Notes: a model not told the origin generated them from the sequence alone. DNA of 64,000 nucleotides from Pseudoalteromonas peptidolytica (GCF_012641745.1 NZ_WEHZ01000011.1:1-64000), one strand, 5' to 3'; numbered from the stretch's first letter, positions 18,975 to 28,865 are shown. Made by a program: numbers and translations.

Positions 18975-19856
18975 TTATTTTCCTTGACGTGCTTCATAGA
19001 TCTTTCTTGCGACAATATTAAGTTCGCTCTTATAGGTTATGCCATACCAATTAGATTTGGCCTGATAGACAGACACCGCTTGCGTGGCAGTATTGATACA
19101 GTGTTGAATACAATCTGGCAGATAATACTCGCTTTTGACACCGTTGTCATAATTCTTTAGAAACCCGATAAAGCCACTTTCAAGTGCAGTGAACAACTCA
19201 GGTGTAATCCCCCAGAAGGTCATAGAAGACAACGCTCTGGTGTCTAGGTAACAAGGCTTTCCTGAAATTTCACCATACAATTGACCGTTCTCTAAACGGA
19301 TATTGAGCGCCTCTTCAACCGAATGCAGCTTTCCTTCTTCAATTACACAAATACCTCGGTTTACACCACCTTGCTCTGATAGCGTATTAATAATTGGATA
19401 TGCCACCATTGCCATATTATCGTGGTATTGAAAGTGTTCCACGAGTTGTAAGAACGCATCAGCTCCATAGTAATCGTCCGCTGTAATGACGATGGCAGGT
19501 TTATTTACATAAGGTTTGGCACATAGCAGTGCATGTCCAGTTCCCCAAGGTTTATCACGGCCAATTAGACAATTTTGGTAACCCTCAGGTATATCCGTTA
19601 ACTTTTGCTCCACTAAGGTAACGGTTAACGACTCTGGTAATCTTGGTATGATGACATCTTCGATGTAATCTCGCACTTTATCGTTGACTATCATTATGAC
19701 ATCGCGCACACCAGCTCGGTGGGCATCTGTGATGCTAAATTCCATAATGCTCTGGTTAAGATTCGGCAGCTCAGCGACCTGCTTATTACCACCAAATCGA
19801 CTTCCCAGCCCACCCGCTAAAATAATGAGTGCGGGATATTGATTGATTCCTGTCAT
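18975..19856 (-). CDS. sugar-1-phosphate nucleotidyltransferase-like protein
   Basis: 293 residues with the nucleotidyltransferase signature LAGGLGSRFGGNKQ at the N-terminus, ITADDYYGADAF (metal-binding Asp) and NRGICVIEEG. Probably activates a hexosamine-1-phosphate made by the adjacent kinase to a UDP-sugar. The start is uncertain: the ATG at 19856 is preferred over a TTG at 19877; neither has a strong SD. No acyltransferase domain is present, unlike GlmU. Confidence 0.72.
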   Translation of the reverse strand: MTGINQYPALIILAGGLGSRFGGNKQVAELPNLNQSIMEFSITDAHRAGVRDVIMIVNDKVRDYIEDVIIPRLPESLTVTLVEQKLTDIPEGYQNCLIGRDKPWGTGHALLCAKPYVNKPAIVITADDYYGADAFLQLVEHFQYHDNMAMVAYPIINTLSEQGGVNRGICVIEEGKLHSVEEALNIRLENGQLYGEISGKPCYLDTRALSSMTFWGITPELFTALESGFIGFLKNYDNGVKSEYYLPDCIQHCINTATQAVSVYQAKSNWYGITYKSELNIVARKIYEARQGK

Positions 19857-19950
19857 TGAAAAAATATCAAAAGTCAAATGAGCGGATTAGTGTACTGAGC
19901 TTTTGCATAGATTAAAAGCGAATACGAGTAAGCAAATGAAAATAGTATTT

Positions 19951-21384
19951 TTAATAAAACTTTTGACACAAATATTTTATTTCCTGATATTCACTCAACC
20001 CCTCTTGCGCACCTTCCCGGCCAAGCCCTGAGAACTTTACACCGCCAAAAGGCGCGACAGGATTGGATATGATCCCTTCGTTAATTCCAACCATACCATA
20101 TTCAAGTGCTGCACTGACTCGTCTGATTTGATTAACTTCATTTGAATAAAAATAGGCTGCAAGTCCTTCTGGTACAGCGTTTGCCATTTTCACCGCCTCA
20201 CTCTCCTGCTCAAAGCTAATAATACTGACAATAGGAGCAAAGATTTCTTCATGGAAAAGCGCCATCGTATTATCTACGCCCGTGATCACCACTGGTGCCA
20301 TAAACTGGCCAGCTTGGTTATCCCCTTGATAGGCAATATTTGCGCCTTTAGCTAACGCATCCTCGAGTAAGCGCTGTGCTTTTTGCTTTGCCTCAATAGA
20401 AATAAGTGGCCCAATGTCAACGCCTTCCTCGAAGCCATTGCCAACCTTAAGTTGTTCAACTTGTCGTGATAACTTGTCAGTGAAATCAGCAGCAATACCT
20501 TGTGCAACAAACACGCGATTTGCAGCTACACATGTTTGTCCTGCGTTTCTAAACTTCGCCGCCATCAAACCACTTATCGCTTGCTCAATGTCGGCGCTAT
20601 CAAAAATAATAAATGGGGCGTTGCCACCAAGCTCCATGGACGTTCTTTTTACCGTGTCTGCGCATTGTTTTAATAGTGCACTACCTACTTGTGTTGAACC
20701 CGTGAACGTAAGCTTTCTTACTTGAGGGGACTGAGTCAAATGCGCCACTAATCCTTTTGAGTCATTAGTAACAAGGACTTGAAAAGCACCGACTTCCATT
20801 CCCGCTTGTATCGCAAGCTTAGCTAAAGCGATGGCCGCAAGAGGGGTTTTCTCGGAAGGTTTTAGAATAAAGCTACATCCTGCTGCATAGGCTGGTGCTA
20901 CTTTTCTGGTGATCATCGCCAGTGGAAAGTTCCATGGTGTGATCCCAAGTACCACACCAACCCCCTGCCGAATGGTAGTTAGCGTATGCGATTGTGAGTG
21001 ACTAGGGATCACTTGACCATAGGCTCGTTTAGCTTCTTCACTATACCATTCGATAAATCCAGCAGCATAATCCGCCTCAGCAAGCGCTTCTTTAAGCGGT
21101 TTGCCTTGTTCTTTAGTCACTATCTCAGCCAGTGCTTGTCGATACTCAACAACCAGCTCATACCATTTTCTAAGTACTTTGCTACGAGTGTGGGCTGTTA
21201 AGTTAGAGAGTGTTTCAAAAGTTTCAGCCGCGGCTTGCAGCGCTATATCAGCAGCCTGATTATCTGCCTCAGAAACCTGGGTAATGGATTCACCTGTCGC
21301 AGGGTTTATCACATCGACTTGCTGTTTACTGCTATGCGATTGGCCATTGATAAGTGAAAATTCGGGATTACTGATGAGTGACAT
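19951..21384 (-). CDS. gabD: succinate-semialdehyde dehydrogenase (GabD-like ALDH)
   Basis: 477 residues of the aldehyde dehydrogenase superfamily: TPWNFPLAM, GSTQVG (cofactor), catalytic Glu in MELGGNAP and Cys in NAGQTCVAANR, and the C-terminal PFGGVKFSGLGREGAQEG typical of GabD. Oxidises succinate semialdehyde to succinate with NAD(P)+. A strong SD (AGGAGGAA) precedes the ATG. No gabT lies nearby, so the physiological aldehyde could differ. Confidence 0.82.
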   Translation of the reverse strand: MSLISNPEFSLINGQSHSSKQQVDVINPATGESITQVSEADNQAADIALQAAAETFETLSNLTAHTRSKVLRKWYELVVEYRQALAEIVTKEQGKPLKEALAEADYAAGFIEWYSEEAKRAYGQVIPSHSQSHTLTTIRQGVGVVLGITPWNFPLAMITRKVAPAYAAGCSFILKPSEKTPLAAIALAKLAIQAGMEVGAFQVLVTNDSKGLVAHLTQSPQVRKLTFTGSTQVGSALLKQCADTVKRTSMELGGNAPFIIFDSADIEQAISGLMAAKFRNAGQTCVAANRVFVAQGIAADFTDKLSRQVEQLKVGNGFEEGVDIGPLISIEAKQKAQRLLEDALAKGANIAYQGDNQAGQFMAPVVITGVDNTMALFHEEIFAPIVSIISFEQESEAVKMANAVPEGLAAYFYSNEVNQIRRVSAALEYGMVGINEGIISNPVAPFGGVKFSGLGREGAQEGLSEYQEIKYLCQKFY

Positions 21385-21405
21385 AGCGTTCCTCCTAGAA
21401 AAACA

Positions 21406-21433
21406 AAAAGCCGTAGTACAAGACTACGGCTTT
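21406..21433 (-). terminator. Rho-independent terminator of the isc operon
   Basis: AAAGCCGTAGT/ACTACGGCTTT hairpin with a following T-rich stretch on the minus strand, about 40 nt after fdx. Confidence 0.9.
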
Positions 21434-21472
21434 ATTAAATGCGTCATTAACAACCTAGGTTGTTAACTGTAC

Positions 21473-21811
21473 TTAATGGTCTTCATTAACGATATTGAGA
21501 TTGTACTTTGGAATTTCAACCACCAAGTCTTCATCACTAATTATCGCTTGGCAACCTAAACGTGATTCAGCTTCCAGTCCCCAAGCTTTATCTAGCATGT
21601 CATCTTCAAGCTCATCACTTTCTTCTAGTGAGTCAAAACCTTCACGGATCACGACATGACAAGTGGTACATGCACATGACTTTTCACAAGCATGTGGAAT
21701 ACTAATGCCATTTTTTAATGCCACATTAAGCACTGTCTCACCCGTTTTTGCTTCAATTGCAGCACCTTCTGGACACAACTCTTCATGGGGTAAAAAGATA
21801 ATTTGTGGCAT
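21473..21811 (-). CDS. fdx: ISC-type [2Fe-2S] ferredoxin
   Basis: 112 residues. Cluster ligands C42, C48, C51 and C87 (HACEKSCACTTC and LGCQ) match E. coli Fdx, the electron donor for Fe-S assembly. Last gene of the isc operon; the terminator follows and there is no iscX, which follows fdx in E. coli. Confidence 0.95.
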   Translation of the reverse strand: MPQIIFLPHEELCPEGAAIEAKTGETVLNVALKNGISIPHACEKSCACTTCHVVIREGFDSLEESDELEDDMLDKAWGLEAESRLGCQAIISDEDLVVEIPKYNLNIVNEDH

Positions 21812-21812
21812 A

Positions 21813-23675
21813 TTACACCTCGTCTACCGACTGCCCTTGCAGTGCTTTCTTAATTGATTGATCCATACGACGTGAAGCAAAATCGCTACTCGCCTGATCG
21901 ACTTCTTCGATCGCCTTTTTGATTTGCTCTGGGTTTTCTGCACTTTCACGAATGTTAGCAAGCTCTGTCATTGCAGTACGTAGCGTATGAAGTTCGTCTT
22001 CCAGCAGCAAGTGGCCATCAGTAGCTAATGATGCTTCTAGCGCTTCTAATACTCGTAGCGCTTCAACTTGCTGTTCTTTAAGCATCCGAGCACTCATGTC
22101 TTCTTTTGCGTTACTCATTGAGTCTTTAAGCATTTGTGCTACTTGATCGTCACTCAAACCGAATGATGGCTTAACTTGGATCTCAGCTTGAACACCAGTC
22201 GATTTTTCTTCAGCCGACACACTCAATAGACCATCAGCGTCCACTCTAAAGGTCACACGAATATGCGCAGCACCGGCAGCCATTGGCGGTATAGCTTTGA
22301 GACTAAATTTCGCTAAACTACGGCAATCATCAACGAGCTCTCGCTCACCTTGCAATACATGCAGTGCCATAGCCGTTTGGCCATCTTTAAAAGTAGTAAA
22401 TTCTTGTGCACGTGCAACCGGAATGGTGGTATTGCGCGGAATAATTTTTTCAACCAATCCCCCCATAGTTTCCAAGCCTAAAGATAATGGCAATACGTCA
22501 AGCAGCAGCATATCAGAGTCTGGCTTGTTACCTACTAAAATATCAGCTTGAATAGCAGCGCCTAGTGCCACAACACGGTCTGGATCAATTGAGGTTAGTG
22601 GCTCTTTGGCAAAGAAGTTACCGACTTCTTCTCGTACTACTGGCATGCGGGTCGAGCCTCCAACCATCACAACTTGTAGTACTTCCTCTTGGGTCACATC
22701 AGCATCTTTTAACGCACGACGGCAAGAGCGTAAGGTTTTTTTAACCAACGGCATCGTAAGTTCAGCAAATGCTTGGCGCGTAATCGTCACAACAAATTTT
22801 TGCTCACGAACAGGTAGCTCAACGTTTACGGTCTCGTAACTTGATAGTGCTTCTTTACAGGCTCTCGCCTTATTGATAAACAGGCGTAGCTCTTTTGGAT
22901 TTAAATCAAACAGTTGAGTTTGCTGCTTAAAAAAGTCGACCAGCAATGAATCAAAATCATCACCACCAAGGCTCGAATCACCGCCTGTTGATAATACCTC
23001 GAACACCCCTTGATTCAGGCGTAAGATAGAGATATCAAACGTACCACCACCGAGGTCATACACCGCGATAACACCTTCTTGGCCAGAGTCTAGGCCATAA
23101 GCTACTGCCGCTGCGGTCGGCTCGTTAAGCAACCTCAATACTTTCAGACCAGCAAGATCGGCTGCATCTTTTGTACTTTGTCTTTGCGCATCATCAAAAT
23201 ACGCAGGTACGGTGATCACCGCGCCCATTACATCTTCACCTGCAAAGCTATCGATAGCCCGTTGGTGTAATGTTTTTAAAATTTCAGCGGAGGCTTGTAC
23301 TGGGCTTACAGCGCCTGCCACAGTTTCAATAGCAAGCGAACCGTTATTATCGACAAAGTTATAAGGCAACTGGCCATAGCTTTGTTCTATTTCAGATTGC
23401 GTTTTACCTAAAAAACGTTTTACAGAAATCAGCGTATTAGTCGGGTCTTCAGCAGAAGCAGATTGGGCTTGTTCACCTACTATAACCTCTGAGTCAGTAT
23501 ACCTTACTACCGAAGGCAACATGGCCTTACCCATTAAGTCGCTCAGGGTTTTTGTTTCGCCACTTTGCACCGTGGCAACAAGAGAGTTAGTGGTACCTAA
23601 ATCGATACCAATTGCTAATTTATGCTCATGAGGTGCCGCGCTCTGCCCCGGCTCAGCAATTTGCAATAATGCCAT
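21813..23675 (-). CDS. hscA: Fe-S cluster assembly chaperone HscA (Hsp70 family)
   Basis: 620 residues. Hsp70 ATPase motifs [25 protein letters not shown] and GGSTRMP precede a substrate-binding domain from about residue 390. With HscB it helps release clusters from IscU. Separated from fdx by one base. Confidence 0.95.
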   Translation of the reverse strand: MALLQIAEPGQSAAPHEHKLAIGIDLGTTNSLVATVQSGETKTLSDLMGKAMLPSVVRYTDSEVIVGEQAQSASAEDPTNTLISVKRFLGKTQSEIEQSYGQLPYNFVDNNGSLAIETVAGAVSPVQASAEILKTLHQRAIDSFAGEDVMGAVITVPAYFDDAQRQSTKDAADLAGLKVLRLLNEPTAAAVAYGLDSGQEGVIAVYDLGGGTFDISILRLNQGVFEVLSTGGDSSLGGDDFDSLLVDFFKQQTQLFDLNPKELRLFINKARACKEALSSYETVNVELPVREQKFVVTITRQAFAELTMPLVKKTLRSCRRALKDADVTQEEVLQVVMVGGSTRMPVVREEVGNFFAKEPLTSIDPDRVVALGAAIQADILVGNKPDSDMLLLDVLPLSLGLETMGGLVEKIIPRNTTIPVARAQEFTTFKDGQTAMALHVLQGERELVDDCRSLAKFSLKAIPPMAAGAAHIRVTFRVDADGLLSVSAEEKSTGVQAEIQVKPSFGLSDDQVAQMLKDSMSNAKEDMSARMLKEQQVEALRVLEALEASLATDGHLLLEDELHTLRTAMTELANIRESAENPEQIKKAIEEVDQASSDFASRRMDQSIKKALQGQSVDEV

Positions 23676-23716
23676 AATGCTCTTTTCACTTTAACGTTTG
23701 TTGATGTTACACATCA

Positions 23717-24241
23717 TCAATCGAATAAATCATCTTCGATACGTGCTAATTCATCGCGTAATTTGTAGACAAATTTCAGCTTGCGAATATTATCGGCTGC
23801 CGCTTCCAATACGTTCGTATCACCGCTTTGAAGCTGTTCAGCAAGGGAGGCGCTAAACTCTATATCTAACGCTTTAATTTGAGTTTCAAATTCTGCAATT
23901 GCGCTGTCTGGGTCCGTGGTATTAGGGAGCTCCTCTAATGCTTCACGCAGTTCCATTTGCTGCATTAAAAACAGGGGATCTTGCAGTGTTTGTTGCTCAG
24001 CTCTAATATCAACGCCTTTCTCGCTCAGCATATATTCAGCACGCTTAACAGGGTGCTTAAGTACTGCCAGCGCATCGTTAATCTCAGCTGTTTTTTGGAC
24101 CGCAAGTAGTTTCTCACGCTCACCTTTACCAGCGAACCTATCTGGGTGAACCGCACGTTGTAGCTCCAGATAGCCTTGATTCAATTTATTTAAATCAACG
24201 TGATACTCGACAGGTAAATCAAATAATTCAAAATAACGCAT
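23717..24241 (-). CDS. hscB: co-chaperone HscB (Hsc20)
   Basis: 174 residues from the ATG at 24241 (SD AGGTG); a GTG two codons upstream is less likely because the chosen start places HPD at residues 32-34 as in E. coli. J domain at the N-terminus, C-terminal three-helix IscU-binding domain. Confidence 0.93.
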   Translation of the reverse strand: MRYFELFDLPVEYHVDLNKLNQGYLELQRAVHPDRFAGKGEREKLLAVQKTAEINDALAVLKHPVKRAEYMLSEKGVDIRAEQQTLQDPLFLMQQMELREALEELPNTTDPDSAIAEFETQIKALDIEFSASLAEQLQSGDTNVLEAAADNIRKLKFVYKLRDELARIEDDLFD

Positions 24242-24257
24242 ACGCACCTAATACAGC

Positions 24258-24281
24258 AAAGCCCCACCAAGGCAGGGCTTT
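24258..24281 (-). other. intra-operon hairpin between iscA and hscB
   Basis: AAAGCCC/GGGCTTT inverted repeat in the only notable gap inside the operon. There is no T tract after it on the minus strand, so partial attenuation, RNA processing or 3'-end protection of the iscRSUA segment is more likely than full termination. Confidence 0.5.
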
Positions 24282-24301
24282 AAGCTATTCACTGTTGCAA
24301 A

Positions 24302-24625
24302 CTATACGGTGAAGCTTTCGCCACAGCCACATTCGTCTTTCTGATTTGGGTTATTAAATTTAAACCCTTCGTTCAGACCTTCTTTTGTATAATCTAGCTC
24401 TGTGCCGTCAATATAAACTAGACTCTTCGCATCGACGATGAGTTTTACGTTTTTGTCTTCAAAAACCTCATCGCCTTCATCTAAGTCGTCGACAAATTCA
24501 AGAACATAAGCAAGACCTGAACAGCCCGTGGTTTTTATACCAACGCGCAGCCCAATGCCTTTTCCACGGTTACTCAAAAAGGCTAATACGCGATTAGCGG
24601 CTGCATCTGTTAACGTCACTGCCAT
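24302..24625 (-). CDS. iscA: Fe-S cluster carrier IscA
   Basis: 107 residues with the A-type carrier cysteines C35 (TTGCSG), C99 and C101 (CGCGESF). Delivers clusters to apo-proteins. Confidence 0.96.
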   Translation of the reverse strand: MAVTLTDAAANRVLAFLSNRGKGIGLRVGIKTTGCSGLAYVLEFVDDLDEGDEVFEDKNVKLIVDAKSLVYIDGTELDYTKEGLNEGFKFNNPNQKDECGCGESFTV

Positions 24626-24634
24626 AATATTCTC

Positions 24635-25018
24635 TTACTTCGCTTGTTTACTCTTGTAGTCTGCAATCGCAGCTTGTATCGCATCTTCGGCTAAAATTGA
24701 GCAGTGGATCTTCACCGGTGGCAACTCAAGCTCAGCGCTGATATCTGTGTTTTTGATGGTCGCAGCTTCTTCTAATGATTTGCCCTTCACCCACTCTGTT
24801 ACAAGTGATGAAGATGCAATGGCACTACCACAACCATAGGTTTTGAACTTTGCATCTTCAATGATACCTGTATCAGAAACCTTGATTTGTAGCTTCATCA
24901 CGTCACCACATGCAGGCGCCCCCACCATGCCAGTTGCAACGTTTGGATCATTTTTGTCTAGAGAACCTACGTTACGTGGATTCTCAACGTGGTCGATAAC
25001 TTTATCACTGTAAGCCAT
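24635..25018 (-). CDS. iscU: Fe-S scaffold IscU
   Basis: 127 residues. Scaffold cysteines C37 (PACGD), C63 (YGCGSA) and C106 (IHCSIL), and the HscA-recognition sequence LPPVK just before C106. SD GAGGAAA. Confidence 0.97.
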   Translation of the reverse strand: MAYSDKVIDHVENPRNVGSLDKNDPNVATGMVGAPACGDVMKLQIKVSDTGIIEDAKFKTYGCGSAIASSSLVTEWVKGKSLEEAATIKNTDISAELELPPVKIHCSILAEDAIQAAIADYKSKQAK

Positions 25019-25078
25019 AATTATTTCCTCACTACCTGCTTGCGGCTGGAGCGTATCCAGCCAGCGGCCAAAACTTGC

Positions 25079-26293
25079 TTAATGGTGTGCCCACTCAACG
25101 CTATCTAAATCGATGCCATCTTGGTGCATTTCCCAAAGTGGCGACATCTCACGTAGGCGACCTATTGAATCTTTGATCAGATTGACGGTGTAATCGATCT
25201 CTTCTTCTGTCGTAAAACGACCAATACTAAAACGAATTGAGCTATGTGCAAGTTCGTCGTTACGTCCTAATGCACGTAGTACATAAGATGGCTCCAAGCT
25301 TGCCGATGTGCATGCTGAGCCAGAAGAAACAGCGATATCTTTTACCGCCATCAGTAGGCTCTCACCCTCAACAAAATTAAAGCTAATGTTTACAATGCCA
25401 GGTACTGATTGATCGATAGCACCGTTAAAGTAAACTTCATCCATATCCATAACACCATCTAGCAAACGCCTACGTAGCGCGCTGATATGTGCATGGTCTT
25501 TTTCAAAATCTTGCTTGGCAACTCTACATGCAGCGCCCAGTCCTACAATCTGGTGTGTCGCAAGCGTACCTGAGCGCATACCGCGCTCATGACCACCACC
25601 GTGCATTTGTGCTTCTAAACGCGCGCGTGGTTTACGGCGAACATATAACGCGCCTATACCTTTAGGACCATAAATTTTATGGCCAGAGAATGACATAAAA
25701 TCGACCTTTAATGCTTGTAGGTCAATTTGCACCTTTCCGGCGCTTTGTGCTGCATCAACGTGGAACATAATCTTACGCTCACGACACATTTCACCGATAG
25801 TCGCGATATCTTGGATCACACCCAGTTCGTTATTAACGTGCATTACGCTCACTAAAACAGTGTCTTCGCGCATTGCAGCTTCTAACTTTTTAAGATCAAG
25901 CAAGCCGTTCTCTTCCACATCCATATAAGTGACTTCAAAGCCTTGGCGTTCAAGCTCACGGCACGTGTCTAGCACCGCTTTATGCTCTGTTCGTACCGTG
26001 ATGATGTGCTTACCTTTCTTTTTGTAAAACTGCGCAGCACCTTTAATGGCAAGGTTGTTTGATTCAGTTGCACCAGATGTGAAAACGATTTCACGCGGAT
26101 CAGCATTGATTAAATCAGCGATATCATTACGCGCCTGATCAACCAGCTCTTCTGCTTGCCAACCGAAACGGTGTGAACGAGAAGCTGGATTACCAAAGTT
26201 ACCATCCATTGTCAGGCACTGCATCATCTCGTCTGCAACACGCTGATCAACCGGTGCGGTTGCTGCATAATCTAGATATATCGGTAATTTCAT
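25079..26293 (-). CDS. iscS: cysteine desulfurase IscS
   Basis: 404 residues, same length as E. coli. PLP-binding Lys in [12 protein letters not shown] and the active-site Cys in [14 protein letters not shown] (about residue 328). Supplies sulfur to IscU and to tRNA thiolation pathways. Confidence 0.97.
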   Translation of the reverse strand: MKLPIYLDYAATAPVDQRVADEMMQCLTMDGNFGNPASRSHRFGWQAEELVDQARNDIADLINADPREIVFTSGATESNNLAIKGAAQFYKKKGKHIITVRTEHKAVLDTCRELERQGFEVTYMDVEENGLLDLKKLEAAMREDTVLVSVMHVNNELGVIQDIATIGEMCRERKIMFHVDAAQSAGKVQIDLQALKVDFMSFSGHKIYGPKGIGALYVRRKPRARLEAQMHGGGHERGMRSGTLATHQIVGLGAACRVAKQDFEKDHAHISALRRRLLDGVMDMDEVYFNGAIDQSVPGIVNISFNFVEGESLLMAVKDIAVSSGSACTSASLEPSYVLRALGRNDELAHSSIRFSIGRFTTEEEIDYTVNLIKDSIGRLREMSPLWEMHQDGIDLDSVEWAHH

Positions 26294-26316
26294 TTATCTC
26301 TCCGCTTGACGTCAAC

Positions 26317-26808
26317 TTAGAGTTGACAGCTCACTTGAATATTGTCTAATTGCTCAATTGCACGTCTTACGTGCTTGTCTTGTCGCGTTGCTACAGATTG
26401 CACATCTGCATCAGCGACTAACTCTGCTAGGGAAATATTATTTAAAAACTCTTCTATTCGCACACTTAGGTCAGACCATAAAGAGTGAGTCAGACAGCGC
26501 ATACCACTTTGGCAGCCACCGCCCTCGCCGTGGCAACGGGTCGCATCAACGGACTCGTCAACGGCATTAATCACATCACCGACAGAAATTGTGTGCGCAT
26601 CACGGCCTAGTAAATAGCCGCCGCCAGGGCCGCGTACAGAGCTGACTAAACCATGTTTACGTAGACGGGCAAATAATTGTTCAAGGTAAGATAGCGAAAT
26701 CTCTTGTCTTTCAGAGATATCTGCTAGTGGAACAGGGCCAATACTTGCGTGTAACGCAACATCTAACATTGCTGTCACGGCGTATCTGCCTTTTGATGTT
26801 AGTTTCAT
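26317..26808 (-). CDS. iscR: Fe-S-sensing regulator IscR (Rrf2 family)
   Basis: 163 residues from the ATG at 26808 (GGGGA 7 nt upstream). Winged HTH at 1-65 and cluster ligands C92, C99 and C105. The first Cys spacing is C-x6-C (CHGEGGGC) rather than the C-x5-C of E. coli, a one-glycine insertion. In the [2Fe-2S] form IscR represses its own operon; three boxes lie upstream. Confidence 0.95.
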   Translation of the reverse strand: MKLTSKGRYAVTAMLDVALHASIGPVPLADISERQEISLSYLEQLFARLRKHGLVSSVRGPGGGYLLGRDAHTISVGDVINAVDESVDATRCHGEGGGCQSGMRCLTHSLWSDLSVRIEEFLNNISLAELVADADVQSVATRQDKHVRRAIEQLDNIQVSCQL

Positions 26809-26839
26809 GCACAATCCCCGCTAATTTACCAAGCCGCAA

Positions 26840-26867
26840 ATTTTAATTACTTGACTAGGATAGTCAA
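26840..26867 (-). promoter_or_regulatory. iscR promoter embedded in IscR box 1
   Basis: Minus-strand -35 TTGACT (26867-26862), 16-bp spacer, -10 TAAAAT (26845-26840). The near-palindrome ATACTTGACTATCCTAGTC continuing to AAGTAAT (26846-26871) matches the type 1 IscR site layout and covers the -35 and spacer, which fits repression by holo-IscR. Confidence 0.8.
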
Positions 26868-26876
26868 GTATTAACC

Positions 26877-26917
26877 AAGCATAAAAACGGCTTTAGACCG
26901 ACAAACCTTGTATGCTT
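26877..26917 (-). other. hairpin with U tract in the upstream isc leader
   Basis: Between the two iscR promoters the minus strand has AAGCATA...TATGCTT enclosing a small CGGT/GCCG stem followed by TTTTT. It could act as a weak attenuator for transcripts from the upstream promoter. The stem is short, so this is tentative. Confidence 0.35.
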
Positions 26918-26923
26918 CACCCT

Positions 26924-26950
26924 AATACCTGAGTAATTTAATCAGGTATT
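26924..26950 (-). promoter_or_regulatory. IscR-like box 2
   Basis: AATACCTGA...TCAGGTATT near-palindrome of the same half-site type as box 1, centred about 78 bp upstream of it. No -10 hexamer follows, so it is probably an auxiliary site. Confidence 0.6.
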
Positions 26951-26955
26951 ATCGA

Positions 26956-26989
26956 TATTGTAATTACCTGAGTATTTTAGTCAAGTATT
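26956..26989 (-). promoter_or_regulatory. IscR-like box 3 with second promoter
   Basis: Box 3 spans 26963-26989. On the minus strand it carries TTGACT, 16 bp, then TACAAT, the same geometry as the box 1 promoter, about 118 bp upstream. It suggests a second IscR-controlled isc promoter. Confidence 0.6.
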
Positions 26990-27056
26990 ACTGTTGAAGA
27001 TTTATGCAAAAATATGAAGGGTCAATCAAACTATTTTAGGAGGGTCAAAATGAGAA

Positions 27057-27083
27057 GCACCGGTGTAGAGTGCTCACCGATGC
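27057..27083 (-). terminator. probable terminator of trmJ
   Basis: A nine-pair stem on the minus strand (GCATCGGTG/CACCGGTGC, one G-T pair) with a 9-nt loop, followed by TTCTCATTTT. Moderately T-rich. Confidence 0.55.
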
Positions 27084-27099
27084 CAACTGAGTGTTCATT

Positions 27100-27828
27100 T
27101 TATTTTTTGGTAGATTTGTCCACTGAACTTAATACCCCACGTAAAATATTAAGCTCTTGATCTTCAGGCCTGGCACGATTGAACAAACGCTTCAGTTTAG
27201 TCATCACCATGCCTGGATGCTGTTTAATGATAAAGCCTGTATCATTTAAGGTATTCTCGAGATGCTCGTAAAATAGCTCCATTTGTTTTGATGAAGGATA
27301 AATTGTTTCATCAACTTCTTCAGGCTGCTTATCAAGCGTATCCAGATACGTCATTCGTGTTTCATAGGCGAGTGTTTGCACCGCCATTGCAAGGTTCAGC
27401 GAGCTATATTCTGGGTTTGCTGGAATACACACATGGTAATTACAAAGCTGTAATTCCTCATTCGTCAAGCCACTATTCTCTCGGCCAAATACTAATGCAA
27501 CGGGAGCATTTACTGACTCTGCTACTAGTTTTTGCGCACATTCACGCGGGTCGACCATTGGCCATGATAAGGTACGTGAACGAGCACTAGTGCCTATTGT
27601 TAAAGCACAATCAGCAATTGCCTCCTGAAGTGTATCGACTTTAATTGCAGCACCAAGTACATCCGTTGCACCGGCAGCCAGCGCACTGGCATGACTGTCC
27701 ACTTCACACGCAGGATCAACTAAATAGAGTTTAGATAACCCCATCGTCTTCATTGCCCTTGCGACAGAGCCAATATTGCCAGAGTGTGAGGTGTTTACTA
27801 ATACGATTCGAATATCTTCTAAAGCCAT
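27100..27828 (-). CDS. trmJ: tRNA (cytidine/uridine-2'-O)-methyltransferase TrmJ
   Basis: 242 residues. SPOUT methyltransferase with [35 protein letters not shown] and [16 protein letters not shown], and a C-terminal helical extension typical of TrmJ. Methylates position 32 of tRNAs. Lies upstream of iscR in the same direction, as in E. coli. Confidence 0.95.
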   Translation of the reverse strand: MALEDIRIVLVNTSHSGNIGSVARAMKTMGLSKLYLVDPACEVDSHASALAAGATDVLGAAIKVDTLQEAIADCALTIGTSARSRTLSWPMVDPRECAQKLVAESVNAPVALVFGRENSGLTNEELQLCNYHVCIPANPEYSSLNLAMAVQTLAYETRMTYLDTLDKQPEEVDETIYPSSKQMELFYEHLENTLNDTGFIIKQHPGMVMTKLKRLFNRARPEDQELNILRGVLSSVDKSTKK

Positions 27829-27968
27829 TTACACGAGTCTCAAACAAAAATAATGACGCAGTGTAGCATATCTCAGCGGTGTTAAGCCAAATTCAACTCT
27901 GGGGAAATAAAAATCCTATACACAGCATGAATGTACAAAAAACACCCAGAAAAATTCTCTATTAGATG

Positions 27969-27996
27969 TTTACTTTAGAGAAAAAACCGCTAGAAT
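27969..27996 (+). promoter_or_regulatory. probable suhB promoter
   Basis: -35 TTTACT, 16-bp spacer, -10 TAGAAT, followed by a GC-rich discriminator (ACGCCGG). About 40 nt upstream of the suhB start. Confidence 0.5.
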
Positions 27997-28044
27997 ACGC
28001 CGGCTCAAAATGATCCTGTTCTTTTACAACCTAAAGGTAATGCT

Positions 28045-28848
28045 ATGCATCCAATGTTGAACATTGCGGTACGCGCTGCGCGTAACGCGGGTAAGGTTAT
28101 CCTACGTGCAAGTGAAGATTTATCGCGCGTTGAAGCTACTCAAAAAGGCACCAATGATTTAGTTACAAACATCGATAAAGATGCGGAATCAATCATTCGT
28201 GACACTATTTTAAAATCTTACCCTGATCACGCTATTGTTGGTGAAGAATTTGGTCACCACGAAGGCAAAGATGCAGACTACCTTTGGGTTATCGATCCCC
28301 TAGACGGTACTACTAACTTCGTTAAAGGGATTCCTCATTATGCTGTTTCTATCGCGCTAAGAGTTAAAGGCCGCGTAGAGCAAGCAGTTGTATACGATCC
28401 AATCCGCGATGAATTATTTACCGCTTCTCGTGGTCAAGGCGCGCAGCTAAACAATAAGCGTATTCGTGTATCTAAGTCTATTGAATTACAAGGTACTGTG
28501 CTTGCAACAGGTTTCCCTTTCAAGCAAAAGCACCATATGGATGCTTACCTAGAAGCGTTCAAAGCATTATTCATTCATACCGCTGATATCCGCCGTGCAG
28601 GCTCAGCTGCACTAGATATGGCATATGTTGCAGCAGGTCGTGTGGATGGTTTCTTTGAAATTGGTCTTAAGCCTTGGGATACAGCAGCCGGTGAGTTGCT
28701 AGTAAAAGAAGCAGGTGGTATGGTCACTGACTTTGCAGGTGGCGCTAACTTTAACCGTAGTGGCAACATCATCTGCGGCGCACCTAAGCTTTGCCAAGCA
28801 ATTGTAAAAGAAATTCGCCCAGTATTGACTGAGTCATTGCTAAAATAA
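28045..28848 (+). CDS. suhB: inositol-1-monophosphatase SuhB
   Basis: 267 residues. Metal and substrate motifs GEEF, DPLDGTTNF and WDTAAGELLVKEAGG. In E. coli SuhB also works as a Nus factor in rRNA antitermination. Divergent from trmJ; own terminator. Confidence 0.95.
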   Translation: MHPMLNIAVRAARNAGKVILRASEDLSRVEATQKGTNDLVTNIDKDAESIIRDTILKSYPDHAIVGEEFGHHEGKDADYLWVIDPLDGTTNFVKGIPHYAVSIALRVKGRVEQAVVYDPIRDELFTASRGQGAQLNNKRIRVSKSIELQGTVLATGFPFKQKHHMDAYLEAFKALFIHTADIRRAGSAALDMAYVAAGRVDGFFEIGLKPWDTAAGELLVKEAGGMVTDFAGGANFNRSGNIICGAPKLCQAIVKEIRPVLTESLLK

Positions 28849-28865
28849 TAGCGCTGGCTGAGATG

